Assembly (NCBI RefSeq): GCF_029227915.1
Contig: NC_079882.1
Span: 21,581,001-21,645,000, forward strand
From: Hydractinia symbiolongicarpus
Taxonomy: Eukaryota > Cnidaria > Hydrozoa > Anthoathecata > Hydractiniidae
Reading direction: 5' to 3'
DNA length: 64,000 nucleotides
Shown here piece by piece: positions 33,148 through 45,796 of this stretch (the stretch's first letter is position 1; the number at the start of each line of letters is the position of its first letter). The notes below the pieces were generated by a model. The model did not search any database and was not told where the DNA came from. It saw only the letters and a program-made list of their open reading frames with translations. A program made the translations under genes and the position numbers.

Positions 33148-36100
33148 AACTTTGTACTCTGATATTTGCGCTCGTTACAAAGAATTTTCGCTACTAAAAA
33201 CTAAACTAATGAAAGGAAGAGTACGTCGCTGTAGAAATATCGAATGTCTGTATCTTGATTGCAAAAAGGTGCGGCAAATAGTTCGTCTAAATAATGTTCG
33301 AAAGGACCCTGTGGATCTCTTTTTTCAACTTCGTAAAAATATTCGTAAAAATATTCTAAATAGTTTTTTATTATTATATTATTCGTGTTTATATTGTATT
33401 GTATTTTTTGTTCTTATTTATTCGTATTCAAAGAAAATATATTGAATTTAAATTACGTTATCTTCTGTATTCGAACGTAGTATAAAATATTTCACTCTGC
33501 AGGAACGTTTATTTGCGCAGAAGCTCGCCATTTTAATTTTACCAATTTTCTGAATGACATATGGTGGTTGGTGAAAATAAATTATATCTTTAGTCTTTCT
33601 TGTTATAATAGAAGTTTTTTTCGCTATTATGGCCTAAACTAAAATATAAAAATATATCCGAAAATATACATTTTTTTGTGGAATTTTTATTGTATAATGT
33701 ATTTCAGATAACTTGAACCTCCTAGGGTTAAGGGAAATAGTTGGAGGTATGGGTACAACTAAAAAGTAATAATTTGCGAAGAACGTCTATAGTAACTTTT
33801 GGAGTTTATCGAGAATTTTTATTTGCAGTTCGTTGTTATTGGCGGCTCTTCATGGTTGCCACGTTCCTGAAAACTCATCAACTTCAAAAGTAGATTTTTA
33901 ACAGCTTTTTCCCCATATTTCTAGATTTTTTCATTTTACAAAACTATATGGTTTGTTATATGTATTTACTTAAAAAATACTACATGGAAATACTATCATC
34001 TTCATAAAAAAGGTTAAAAATGTTCGAGTTATCGGAGTTCGCCTTTCATCGATTGATGTTTTAATAGAAAGCATCGTTAAAGGTTCAAGGAGAATCAACA
34101 AACAGTTCGTGCTACCAGAATCCGATATTTATCGGGTTATATAGAACCATTGCTGGCTTGGTTCATTTCTAAGGGTATAATTTTACTCTCCTTCTTTCCA
34201 TCTTCCTAGCAAAAATGTAATTTCCAAGTTGAGTGGTTATCGAACTTGCGGAAATTCCTCTTAAATCAGGTCAACCCATAACTGGCTACCGACAGCAAAA
34301 TAGAATAGAGTGTAACGTGAGAAACTTATTTTCGTGTTTTCAATTTTTACTAAATTTGCTACTTTATGTTTCATGAAAAAACATACAAGGGAGTAGGGGT
34401 AGTAAACTTTTCTATTCACATTACTTTTCGACAACAATGAAGTTGTTAAAAATTATCAACCGTTTGCTATCCTTTTCTTGTTAATTGTGATTTCAATTAC
34501 CGGCTTTGTTTTTCCCTGACGAGAGGATCTAAAATGGTCCTTTCATTTCCGGTGTCGCTTTATAGGGAGTAGGGGGCTTTAGTTTAGCTTCCATGGTTTT
34601 GGCCGAGAGGGAGATTTTAAAAATTAGGACCTCTAGATTGCTGGAAAACGCATTAAAATCCAAAGAAATTATTTTCTAACCTTATTTTACACAATCTTCT
34701 ATACTAAAATTATTACAGAATGCCAAGTAAAAAAACGGCTAGAAGTTTGTTTGGCTACTTGCATATCGAGATTCTCTTTCCTCTCTTTCCTGCAAAATAT
34801 GTTACTCTTGCAAATCATAACTTTTTGTTAACACTTTTTAGCTGTGGAACACACGGCTTCTACAATCAGGAACATAAATATGTGGCCAAACAACCAAAAT
34901 ACAAGCTCATTATGCAGAAACTGTCCCCCTTCCCCCCTATATCAATGTTTCAACGAAATTCAGTGCATGCCACAAGACAAAAAATTGATAGTGGAAGGAA
35001 GGGGGGCTACAGTTGATATTTTCACTATTTTTAATGGTTTGGCCACAATTTATGTCCCTGATTGTAGTTTCGGCTGAAAGCTCGAACAAAATCCTGATCT
35101 TCTGGGATTTAAGTGGTGATATGCGTATCTCGGACGCGGTTAGTAAAATTGACGTTTAATCTGCCATTTTAAAAGCTGCATAGCTCAGGTTTGAAAAAGA
35201 TCTCTTTTTGTCTTGTAAATGCTGCGTATGTTTTCTATACTATCACACCTATGTAAATCTTAGTAGAATGTTTTTTATTTTTTTGGCTATCACGGACGTA
35301 TATAGCAGACCAGCTACGTAGTAAGTGTCGGATGACAATATATGCATACGGACAGCTAGCTAGCTATTTTGTGCTTTTCTCTCAAGTTTCAATTTACTTT
35401 GGTATAAGTACATTTTGGGCTAGCCATTGTTACTTCTTGTGTTGTTTTTTTACCAACCTGAAGCTAGCCACAAAGTAGTAGGACTGTAGTATGACTATTG
35501 GAATATCGATATCGAAGAAAAGTAAAGAAATTTAAGCAAATCAGATCTCTACCTTATAAATAGCCGCACAAGCAGCTCATATTACTGCATGTATCGTATA
35601 ATTATCCTGTAATGGCTAACTAAATTTAAAAGCTCATTATCAGTTCACCCTGACAGGTCTAGTTATGGTTAAAAAGTATCTAGTAGCATTTTTTCACTGA
35701 TGTATAATGTATATAAATTATAATCTGCATGATGCTTATTATGCCTGTCGATTTGCACAAAGATCTAGGGAATATATACAACACCACATCACAATGGAAC
35801 TAGTCTGAAGTTGCTCAGATTTGTAGAAATTTTCTGCAGATGATGTATTAAAGGGTGTTCTATTGGACTAGCCTTCAACCCATAAAACAACGGTTTACTA
35901 TCGCAGATATCTTCAGATTTTGGCCCATGATATATCTCCATGTCATTCTTTTGCAGGCGTCCTTGACACAAAATAACAATTCGGCTACCAGTTTAAATAA
36001 AATATGCATATTATTATTGAGCTCGCTGCTCAGTGACTAAACAGGAGGGTTCTACAATTTAGCAACTCTGTTAAATTTATCCTCTGTAAAACATTATTTA

Positions 36101-37781
36101 TCTGTAAAGCATTATTTATGCTACCTAAATTGCAAAGTCAACCTTCTGTTGCCTTAATGAATTTCACATCTTCAATGCTTTAAAGTGTTTTCTCAATGCT
36201 GTATATATTTTATTGACATAAACTAGCTCTTATGCAGGGATTTTGTTTTATTAAAACATGCTTTTACTGGTACAACTTTTAACTTTTATCAGATACCTTA
36301 TTTACGTTGTTGCAAATGCTGGGCAAGCTAGGATTGAGTTTTTTTATTGGCTTGCAACACGTCGATGATTGAAAATAGGCTTCGTTTATCCTAGAGTAAC
36401 AAAAAAACCCAGCATCGTTTTACCATTGGTCCCACAGCTTCATAGCTGCACAGCTATCTTGTTTACTGATACTATGTGGTACAATAAAAGCGAATTTGGT
36501 GCAACCTTGGAGGTGCAACGGACGAGTTTTAAAACAATCTTTTTATTTCGGTTTTCTTTTTAAAAAACACATCTGATGTTTAGGGATATGCAAAAAAAAT
36601 TTAGTTGTCCGACGGCAGAGATTTTGAGAAAAATTTCAAATTAGTTATTTCGAGAAATTTCCAAAAGTCGGCCTTTTGTGATAATGGTCTGTACTAACCC
36701 CAGGGTCTTGTTGCACTTGAGCCGCTATTACGGACTGACCAACATCAACTTCACCAGCAAGGCAGTAACATAATTTAGAGCACGCGAGTTTGGTTCTCTT
36801 TTCCTGATAAATTGCACAATGTCCCTTTAGGTTAGGTCCGAATTTTTTGATTTTCCATCTCTTTCTAAACACAAATGAAAATATTTGCAAGCTTTATTTA
36901 ATTGCGGAACAAGTTACCGAACTAATTACCCTTCATTATATACAACGAAGTTTCCGCAAAGTGTGCCAATTTTACAATTCGACAAGTTTTGTTCCCATCA
37001 ATACTATAATTCTACAATTCTCGCACAATTTTTCATTGCCACATCCGATCTGAATATAATGCAGTATATAATACTTTAATATTAAAAAGGCAAAAATCAA
37101 TTGGAAAAGGGTCTTCCCCTAATATTTAGTTCATTTTTAATGGAAGTGACATACAACAACATCATGCGCCCCTATTGATTAAGCGCCCCTTCCACCGCCC
37201 TCTTTTAAAGTATCGTAAGTGGTTGTATTGAGTATATAGTATTATAAATCCACACCTCCTTAGTGTTATATAATTGCTTTGACACATAATTGGTACGATT
37301 TACATAGAAATACGGAACAAAAAAACTGTTAAAAAGGGTAAATAGATAAACTGAAACTCTTAGTAAAGGGTGGCGTTAATTTTGAAGCTTGATTGATTTA
37401 GGGCCGTTTACAATATTCATATCCATTGCATTATTTGTGGTAGATTTATGCAACTTTTATTTGAAAGAAAAACATAGCTCGGTCTATTTGTTCTCTATTT
37501 GTTTTGTTAACTTAGTATAAAAATACTGGAGTTTGTTGAGAGATGAAGAGGATGATATAAACTCTCCTCTTTCCCCTCCTTCTTAAAGCAAATTACTACC
37601 CTCCCACCTACATTCCAGGTTACCAAGAAAAGTGTATTTCATAGCCAAAAGTTTGTGGAATTTTCAGGAGTGGCAGTCGTCATGATATTTCAATTATCAA
37701 ACCGTATCTCAATAGTAGCTATAAAATTATTACAAAATGTGCAAATAAAAAATTATAAAAAATACTAAGAAAATGAAATTA
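33148..37781. other. Gene-free stretch between the Nudix gene and the SGNH gene
   Basis: 4.6 kb without a supportable gene. The left end holds the Nudix 3' UTR, the right end that of the SGNH gene. A minus-strand frame at 36645-36890 (81 aa) and overlapping plus-strand frames at 34720-35077 have no domain I know and no matching splice sites. Much of this is probably old mobile-element DNA. Confidence 0.4.
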
Positions 37782-40700
37782 CTAACTGCCATCCACCATA
37801 ATGGCGGAGAGACAAAAGCCTCCATCATGGGCGCGAACGTTTAATGTATGCATTCCGGGCCCTACATCATTAGCAATAGTGTCTACTTGAGTTCTTTTAC
37901 CTGGATCGTTTGGTCGACCTTCTTTAATAACTATGGGCTTGTCTGTTCGGTCATCCAACCATATAGTTGAAGATCCGCCCCATCTTGTGTGGGTTGTTAT
38001 CGCTATCTCTGAACGTTTTCTCCTAACGTTAGATTGGCCGTAAGTCTCTGGTATATAGAATTGAAGCGATAATTCGGCTGACGGTACTTCAGCCTTCCAG
38101 CAAATTACTTTATCAAACCTAATTGGAAAATTTGTGGCATACTCTAACTTAAAGCCATTGTCTCTAACCACTCTAACTTGTAGAGAGTTTGTAATTCGTT
38201 CGCTAAGATCCGAAGTAATAAGAGTCCAACATAATGGCTCTGGATATTTAGGCCCCATAAACAGTGGTTCTGGCATTACAAATTGATTTTCAAATCTATC
38301 AATGTAGCCTTCGTGGGTTATGGCCCACTGTAGAACAGCTCTCATCACGTGACGTAAATGAAGAAGTAAAAGTAAAGACATCTGCGCATGCCCTCTTAAA
38401 GATGGATGATATTGGTCTTGGCTAAATAATGTATCTAAATTATACCCAGTCTCTCTACGAACGAGACCACCACAAACCATCGCTCTCCAACTCAGGGATG
38501 GAATCTTATAATAATGCGCGATAATATCTTCGCCTTGATCTTCAAAGTTTGGGCAACTTTCACGAGTTGCTTTATAATCGACTCCTTTAAAAAAATTCAC
38601 ATATAACAAAGCGGGTTTATTAGGTAGCTCTAAAATCATACGAGTAAGTCTTTCTAACGGCCGAGCACCCTTTGTTGGTTGCATTTTATAACGGTTATAA
38701 TCATTAGCAGAAAGCTCCCACAAAACAATATCACTTTCGTTGGCAATATGGTTTTTGACACAATAGGAAAAATAGTCCGTGCCAATGGAACCTATGGCAA
38801 TGTTATTTACAACCATATCTGAACCAGTGAGAGGACTAATCATTTTATTCCACCAGTCTACAACTCCTTTGTAATATAATCCATCAATATTACCTCTGTC
38901 TTTATACAATCCACCTCCAGCACTAATTGAACCACCGACAATACTTAGAGTAATGTCTTTGCCTTCTAAAGCTCTCCTCATAACGCCTTTAAGACGTTCA
39001 ATATTTCCAGCATTTACTAAACCAGATCTCAAAATGGAGGAGTTTAAATCTAACGATTTTAATGTATTGAAATGATACCGCCATGATTCTAATGGATCCT
39101 TGTTCATAAATTCAATTATCGCTTCGGCTTTTCTTCTGTCAATAATTTTTGCAGCAGGTATTTTTTCGACAGTTTTAACTTCTGCAGATTTCACAGGTTT
39201 TGAAGGTTCGGAAGATTCTGCTTTTAATTTTATTTCGTCCACCTTCTTCTCAGTTTTCTTTTTTTCTTCGTTTGTTTTGTTAGATTTTGTTTCATTTCGT
39301 TTCAAAACGTGTTGAACAATTTTCTCATCATTTGTTTCTTTTGAAGGGTGGTATGCGGATGCTGCTTTTATTTTTCCAGTTTCACCGTCAGAAGCACCTG
39401 AGGCAAGAACAGAAACCACTTCACTTATCCCCTTGTTCTTTGTTTTAGCTGGTTTTTCTTTTTTAGATAGTTCGTCCTTGTCTTTATGACGTATACTTGA
39501 AGATTTTGTTGGACTCTCATATACCGCTCCTTTTTGTTGCGTCATCAAATCTTGCGAATCTTCGGGGCTTGGATTTCCGGGAGGTTTTAATTTCCCTTCG
39601 TGTGCATTTTCACGTACATCTATTATAAATTTGTCGAACGGGTTCGTTTTTGAATCGTCTTTTCCTATGTGAAGTTTTTTTCCATATTTTGAAATTTCAT
39701 GTTTTCTGTTATTATCGTCCTCTGTGTCATCAGCAATTTTATTAGCAGTGTTCGTTATATTAGTAGAGTTTTGTGACTCAAAATTTACCTCGTGGTTCGT
39801 AGAACTATCGTTTTTCTTCTCATTAGCTTTTACTTTTTGTTCCTGCATGAAATCGTCATGTTTTTCATTGTCGTCGTCGTTGTCGTGGAAAAGCAGTCGT
39901 TCGTGAAGTGTCGTGAGATTGGTGTGAATAATGATAGGACTTTCTTGATGCTCTCCTCCGTTATAACTGTGCAACCGCTCCGTTTTGCTCACAGCTGGTT
40001 TTTCACTCGCAGACAAATTTTTAGTTTCAATATCAGTATTGTTTATATTTGTTAAATTTCGAAACACTAGAGTTGGTTTGGCTTCAAAAACATTGTCATC
40101 ATCTTCATTAAGTAATTTTAATTTTTCTTTTACATGCTTTAGTTTATCTATATCAATTTCAAGTTCGCTCTTTCTAGGTGTGTCAGACAGAAACTTTACA
40201 TTATCGGCTCCATCGCTTTCACTCAACACCAAACTGTTTTTGTCCAGTTCAGCTAGTTGGTCGAGATTATCAGGTTGTGGCAAGCGGTCCCGTTCGTTTC
40301 CAGCTTGTATATCTTGCACGGGGGTGATTAATATAACGCGCACGCGTTTGTGTTTTGCTGGCGTTGTTATAAAACTTCCAAACCTTTCTTCCATATTATT
40401 ATATCCATCTTGCATTTCTTTGTAAATTTCGTCCTTTTTTTCCTCATTCTCATTCATGCCGTTATTATTAAGGACAATGGAAATCCCTGGGCTTTTATCA
40501 ACACTCTTTTGTTGGCTGCTAACACGTGACTTTTTGTTTATACTTTCATCATCTTGTTTGTCAGCGTCGATGACAATCAGTGCTCCTTCAGACTCGTCTG
40601 TAAAATGTCGTATCGAATCTGTAATATGGCTGCGCTTTTCGATATCATTTGCTTCGCTCTTTATAAACCTCTCTGACGGAAATTTCTCTTCAACATTGTC

Positions 40701-40850
40701 TTTTGAAAAGCCTAGCTCTTCGTTAGTTTTGTGTTTTTTAAAATTTTCAAGGGATCTTTTTAGTCTATATCGCATTCCATTTTTTGCACAATTGATGCTG
40801 ACTGCGCAGAGAAATATTGTGAGCACGATGCTTGAAAGTCCAACACGCAT
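37782..40850 (-). CDS. Secreted protein with a long charged linker and a C-terminal SGNH/GDSL-type hydrolase domain
   Basis: A single exon of 1,022 aa from the ATG at 40850 (ACAATGCG). A more upstream in-frame ATG at 40877 has a poor context, and a splice-acceptor-like CTCATTTAG lies between the two, so the inner start is preferred. MRVGLSSIVLTIFLCAVSIN is a signal peptide, soon followed by a basic RLKRS site. About residues 30-580 are charged, low-complexity and probably disordered. The SGNH domain starts near 620: VGGSISAGGG (nucleophile Ser641), IGSIG, ELSANDYN (Asn716) and DQYHPSLRGH (Asp812, His815), which together give the full catalytic set. A C-terminal beta-rich segment follows, with an internal RRKR furin-like site near 943-946. 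The substrate is unknown; acetyl or acyl esters on extracellular glycans would fit. Confidence 0.75.
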   Translation of the reverse strand: MRVGLSSIVLTIFLCAVSINCAKNGMRYRLKRSLENFKKHKTNEELGFSKDNVEEKFPSERFIKSEANDIEKRSHITDSIRHFTDESEGALIVIDADKQDDESINKKSRVSSQQKSVDKSPGISIVLNNNGMNENEEKKDEIYKEMQDGYNNMEERFGSFITTPAKHKRVRVILITPVQDIQAGNERDRLPQPDNLDQLAELDKNSLVLSESDGADNVKFLSDTPRKSELEIDIDKLKHVKEKLKLLNEDDDNVFEAKPTLVFRNLTNINNTDIETKNLSASEKPAVSKTERLHSYNGGEHQESPIIIHTNLTTLHERLLFHDNDDDNEKHDDFMQEQKVKANEKKNDSSTNHEVNFESQNSTNITNTANKIADDTEDDNNRKHEISKYGKKLHIGKDDSKTNPFDKFIIDVRENAHEGKLKPPGNPSPEDSQDLMTQQKGAVYESPTKSSSIRHKDKDELSKKEKPAKTKNKGISEVVSVLASGASDGETGKIKAASAYHPSKETNDEKIVQHVLKRNETKSNKTNEEKKKTEKKVDEIKLKAESSEPSKPVKSAEVKTVEKIPAAKIIDRRKAEAIIEFMNKDPLESWRYHFNTLKSLDLNSSILRSGLVNAGNIERLKGVMRRALEGKDITLSIVGGSISAGGGLYKDRGNIDGLYYKGVVDWWNKMISPLTGSDMVVNNIAIGSIGTDYFSYCVKNHIANESDIVLWELSANDYNRYKMQPTKGARPLERLTRMILELPNKPALLYVNFFKGVDYKATRESCPNFEDQGEDIIAHYYKIPSLSWRAMVCGGLVRRETGYNLDTLFSQDQYHPSLRGHAQMSLLLLLHLRHVMRAVLQWAITHEGYIDRFENQFVMPEPLFMGPKYPEPLCWTLITSDLSERITNSLQVRVVRDNGFKLEYATNFPIRFDKVICWKAEVPSAELSLQFYIPETYGQSNVRRKRSEIAITTHTRWGGSSTIWLDDRTDKPIVIKEGRPNDPGKRTQVDTIANDVGPGMHTLNVRAHDGGFCLSAIMVDGS

Positions 40851-40877
40851 TGTCACCTTAAGAACTAAATGAGACAT

Positions 40878-43800
40878 ATAAAGCTAAAACTGACTCTCGT
40901 GGCAGGTATGTGAGAAGGAGTAAAATATTTGCTCGACGCTATTGGGTGTGTCAAAAAGCATGTTACCATACTAACATAAGAATTCCAATAATCAAGTTGT
41001 TAAAACGCAGATAAAAACAAAACAAAGTCGAGAACTTTTTTCACTTAAAAATGTCAACAAACGACTCACCATAGTAACTTCTGCATGATTTTTAAGTTCT
41101 TGTAACTCTTTTTGCTTAACAAAAATTTCGTATTTTCTTCACATTGCTACCAATAAATATTTCTTAACTTTTCGTGAATGTTTTATTCTCGCTCATATTC
41201 TTAAGTTTTCAAGTCTTGTGGAAGAAAACAACCAAAACAACAGGAAGCGCGTCTTTTCTCGCAGTTCTATACTTCGTTCGAACTTGTGATCTCAATGAAC
41301 GAATTGTTTTATGTTGCAAGTGCGCATGTCGAAAGCAGGTTCTTGCAGTTGAATTAAGAAAAAAAAATGCCGATTTATAATCTGTTTTAATATTCGCAGT
41401 CTTTGCTTTTCACTTGCTTTTCGATGCTTCTACCACTTAAATTATATATAAATTAAAGTAGTTAAAAAACAAAACAAAATTATTAACAATCAAGTTTTAA
41501 ACATGGATATTAAGTAAATATTATCAGGAGAATTTTAATTAGTGTATTTGTATAACATATTTTTTCAACTTTTACGATTTTAACCACCTTTATTGAACTG
41601 AAGATGGCGCTTACGGCAGAAATATATTTTCAACAAAATTAATCATTGTCGTTTTTTTTACTTGTATATTTTCTGCAATGTTATGAATTTATAAGCATGA
41701 TAAATAAAACAATACGCTGTGGCGAAAAATCAATGTAGTGGATACCCAACGTACATCCAGTAATATTGCATAGCGCAATCAAGACGGGGTCGGCGCTTGA
41801 ACTTAACTTTCAATCTTCATTCATTCTAGCTAGTCATAAAAAAACCCTTAAAACCTTAGTATATCCATATATTCGTCCAACAACATTGATGAAGGTCTAA
41901 ATTAACCCTGTTCCCAGGGTCCTTATGAAGAAGTGGCCAACAACTTTTCGCTGCTATCCAACTTCATTAACAAAATGCCATGGGAACGAGGTCTGGCCTA
42001 TATTATACACGGTAACGGCGAAACAAACCTTAATCGAGTGTATTTTTCCACGAAGCATTTCGCTATAACGCTTATAATGGTGTTCTCGTTTTTTTTTTTT
42101 TGCTTAGCGGAAAATTAGCCAATGACTTGCAATGGGCGTCAAAGCGTTAAGATTATTGAAGTCATTGCATTAAAATAATGTTATGGATCAAGAAAGGTAA
42201 GCGTTGATATCTACGAGTCAATCATTGATTCCTAGGCGATCCAATTCCTATATGAAACGTAATTCCAACTAATTTTTTTTTTAAATTGAATATCGTGTAA
42301 ACATTACAGGTTTTTCTTGTAGCTAAAATACATCGTGTAATTGGTTAAAAAAAAAAAAAAATTCACTTCTTTTCGCGTTTTGTTTACTTTTTTGTGTTTA
42401 TTTACATTTAATGCTACCATGTTTAAACTATAACCACTGTTGATATAGTAGCGGGAAATACCGTGGAATATTACCCGGCTATGACGTAAGTTCTAACCAA
42501 TCACATTGCGCGATTTTCGAAAATATCGATTGCGCCCTTTTACCTAGGTAATAAGTATAGAGAACCTTTTCGTAAATTCTCACCAATAACATATTTAAGG
42601 AAAATAAATGAAGATAACCTAATAAGTTTTGGTATAGTGATACTTATTAATAAAAAACTCTGAAAAATCACAAATTTAAAAAATTTGGATGATGACGTCA
42701 TAATTTATGCGCTTATTTAAGCCAAAAATGGGCCTTTTTCTAAACCTTCTTTTAGATTAAATAACTCAATCAAAAATGGTCAAAACAAGATGAAACTTAC
42801 CTATGGAACAGATTTTTCAATTTTTGCCTTTGAGCCACCGAGTTGGCTGTCAAACTTGAGATTATGAAATTTTCTAAAACCACTGGTAAAATAAAGTAAA
42901 ATATTTTCAGAAATAAATTATTTTTAAAAAATCTACTTCATAAACCAGAAGTTGATTTTGTGCTCAGTGCTCATGAACTTTTCTCACTGTCATTAGCTTA
43001 ACTTTCTTATAAACAACACTAAAAGCTGTTTTGCAAGTGCTTTAATGTAATGTTATGCTGACACTCAAGTTTCACAAGTTTTTTTATGCGTGAAGAACTA
43101 TTTTTTGTACTTTTTGATTAAGGGGCTGTACATCGAGAATTTCAGCCCGGGCTGAAATTTGAACTCGGGGGAGTATTGAACTTTTACGAAAATTAACTCT
43201 CGTGAAAATTAATTTCCATATAAGTAGAAGTTTAACATGAGCAGTCACAAATTGGAAATTAGAATTGATATAAACATAAAAAGTTAAACATAGAAATTCA
43301 ACACCAGTGTGTGAAATAATCACAAGTTCTCTATAAACAATATCAAGATTGCTAAAATTTAAAGGTTCTGTAAAAACATAAGTTTAAATTCCGTTATAAC
43401 AGCTCATGAGCCACAAGACCATGGGACGAGGTTGAGTTGAAAGCATAATAAATTCAGGGTTAAAATTCATGTTATCCTAAGTGTTTGTAGGTCCTCTCAA
43501 AGTAATTATATTTCCTCAGTTGATCACTTTAGAATTTGGAGGTGGAAAATCAAGAACGTTAAAAGAGTTTCCTGATCTTGAAGTTATTATATGAATACTA
43601 GCCGGGAATCCAGCGTTAAAACGACGAATTAAGACACCAGTAATCAAAGAAATAGCTGGGCAATCCGCATAGTAGAGGTATACATTTTGCGCCATATCTG
43701 TTGAATTATTATTAAAAAACGACTTTCTTGCAGCTGTTCAAGTAAAACAAAGAATACAACTTCTCGCAACCCAGAACAACAGGACATTCGCAATTATCTA

Positions 43801-43937
43801 TTTTACAAAAACGTTTTCTTGAATGTTTCAAAAGTACACCGTAACATTTAAATACTAAGTTTGGCGATAAGTGCATATGAATCATGCCGCACTTCCAGGT
43901 CAAGCGCAGTAATACAGAAATACAGTATGTCCTAAAT
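40878..43937. other. Gene-free stretch
   Basis: About 3 kb without a supportable gene. It contains a 22-bp palindrome at 43138-43159 and short blocks with CCCTGTTCCCAGGG / CCATGGGAACGAGG character near 41905-41990 and 43420 that look like MITE remnants. Small open frames here have no motifs. Confidence 0.4.
43138..43159. repeat. Perfect 22-bp palindrome
   Basis: AATTTCAGCCC followed directly by its reverse complement GGGCTGAAATT. Symmetry ends at 22 bp. It could be a trace of a foldback element or a binding site for a dimeric factor. Confidence 0.7.
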
Positions 43938-45271
43938 TCAGCGCTCACAGAAATGCAGCGTTTCGGATGTAACATATTTTTCGGTAAATGACTTTCCCGA
44001 AACTTCAGCTGAAAGAAAAACACAGCTTTGTTGCCCTGTGTAAGCAAAAAATGTTAGACAGCATTGACGTAAAAGTATACCTCATTATTTTGACGTATAC
44101 TTTTACGCGAAGTTCAAATTTTTTGATGAGGGATACTGGCGTAAATGCTTAGTACAAGGAAACCATGTAGGAACTTTCTGTGGAGGGTGTACAGCAGCGC
44201 ACCCTTTCGCGAAATGTACATTTCAAAAACAACTTCTTTAAACTTCGGTTTAAATAAAAAAGTCACAGGTCTGCTCTAACTCCACCGGGCTAAAACAGTC
44301 AGCAAACAATCTTACTTTGCAGAATTTTGTGGATAAAAGTTGCAAGTTGCAAAATTACTTTTAAAATTTTTCTCACAATACAAACACCGGCTACAGTCTA
44401 TGTCGTTACTACGTCTAGCTAAATACTAATTTTATTTTTCGGAATTAGTTTTTTTGAAAGTTGCAAGAATATAACCAGTTTATATAAAGACACAGTAAAC
44501 TGCTATACTTTACAAAATAGAATGTAGTAGTTACAAACTGAATGTAACAAGAAGATGACGCAACAAAATCAAAATAATGCTTGCTGAAAAAGAAATCACA
44601 AAACTGTATAAAATAGCATAAATACAATTAGCTACAATAGGTGACAAGTTGGCACAACGGTAGTTTTTGAAGCATTTTTCAAAGTTGCGTCAACTCGCTG
44701 ATACTACGCATCAGGTAATCTGCGAAAGTGATAATTCTATATCTACATAGGTATTCTAAACAGCATCTAGAATGCTCTAGTCGCACTAAACATGCCGGAA
44801 TTACGGATTAATCCACGCCAGGTCCCACGAAGTGCTGAGATATCACAAAAAGAGTAATGCTGACGTCAACAACAATTTGAAGAGCAATAATTTAGATTTA
44901 ATCAACCTGGTGTGCTAAGTCATTCGTAAACATTGACATATGAACTTTGACAAGTTCAATTGCGTAAATACAATCAGAAACCTTAAAATTGGTTTGTTTA
45001 AAATTTATGCATGGCTAGAAAACGTGATGACACATTTATCTTATTATGTAAAAACATACAAAACAAATATTACCTACTAAAAACCTCAGCACCACAGCAT
45101 CCACTGTGTTAATCCTAGCTCTGATCGTTTTAAGTTCTTCTGTCAGCATGTCGAGGCCTCCAATAATTGATAATTGGTTATTTACAAAAAATCGAGCCCT
45201 AAAGCGATCAAGAATACTGCATTTGTTGTTTGTAGCGTTAAGATTTCGTGCATGATTAGAACGACTTGCTT
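43938..45271 (-). CDS. Possible 3' end of an unidentified gene (two exons)
   Basis: Exon 45074-45271 sits behind a pyrimidine-rich tract ending GTCGGCCAG and reads through CSILDRFRARFFVNNQLSII to TEELKTIRARINTVDAVVLR, with the donor GTAG/GTAATA. It can join in phase to exon 43938-44035 (acceptor TTTGCTTACACAG), which reads QQSCVFLSAEVSGKSFTEKY and ends HFCER-stop. The first exon has clear coding character, but I do not recognise it. The same second acceptor also opens another frame down to 43712, with several cysteines, so the end is uncertain. No start exon was found; the helicase gene lies upstream on the same strand. Confidence 0.3.
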
Positions 45272-45626
45272 CTGGCCGACAGTCAAGAATGAAGTCAAAA
45301 ATAAAGTCAAAACGTTAAAAATGTAAAAGTTTTAGGTAAACAACAATGGATTATTTTTATTCTTCCTAATAAAAGTTGTACTACCCTTAAAGGAAAAAAA
45401 CAAATACACAAAAAGATTTTTTGTATCTATTTCTCTACAATTATATAGTGTAATTTCTCTACACTAGTACGTCAAGTGCACGACTAATATCTAATTCTAA
45501 TTATTCTATATTACAAACAAAAACTTATTACAAAAGCGAATGCATATCATTACATGCGAGTTTCAAAATTGTGTGTGGCGAAATTATTAAAAAATATTAA
45601 CATCTTATTAAAGTTATAGGTGGCAA

Positions 45627-45796
45627 TTAATAAGTCCCAAATGTGAATGGTGTAGTGTTCTCTAACGTATTGCTAACTGATACTCGTTTAGCCATTTCAG
45701 TTTTCTTTGCTTTTTTCTTCGTTGATTGCTTTTCCGCAATATCTCCAAACTCTTAAAATATTTCATTCATATCCTCTTCTTCAAGGCGTTGTTTTA
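45627..45796 (-). pseudogene. Candidate last exon of the TRANK1-like gene, with an in-frame stop
   Basis: After a TTTTAG acceptor the frame reads VKQRLEEEDMNEIF, then TAA at 45753-45755. In the same frame it continues EFGDIAEKQSTKKKAKKTEM to a second stop at 45627. The first part would continue LQKRIDT from the end of the previous exon at 47205 in matching phase, as one coiled coil. The lysine-rich stretch after the stop still looks coding. The stop may be the true end, a recent mutation or a base error. Confidence 0.3.

Noticed and set aside
33152-33445. 97-residue plus-strand frame just after the Nudix stop codon
   Set aside because: It lies in the likely 3' UTR, lacks an ATG at its listed start and ends in a low-complexity Tyr/Leu/Ile run.
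39100-40872. Several plus-strand open frames of 60-146 residues
   Set aside because: They are antisense shadows of the SGNH-protein gene, rich in Ser/Phe/Leu as expected from the reverse of a Lys/Glu/Asn-rich region.
43712-44047. Alternative 111-residue frame from the same acceptor as the second exon of the hypothetical gene
   Set aside because: It cannot be joined in phase to the strongly coding-like exon at 45074-45271 through a good donor, while the shorter frame can. It is kept only as an alternative.
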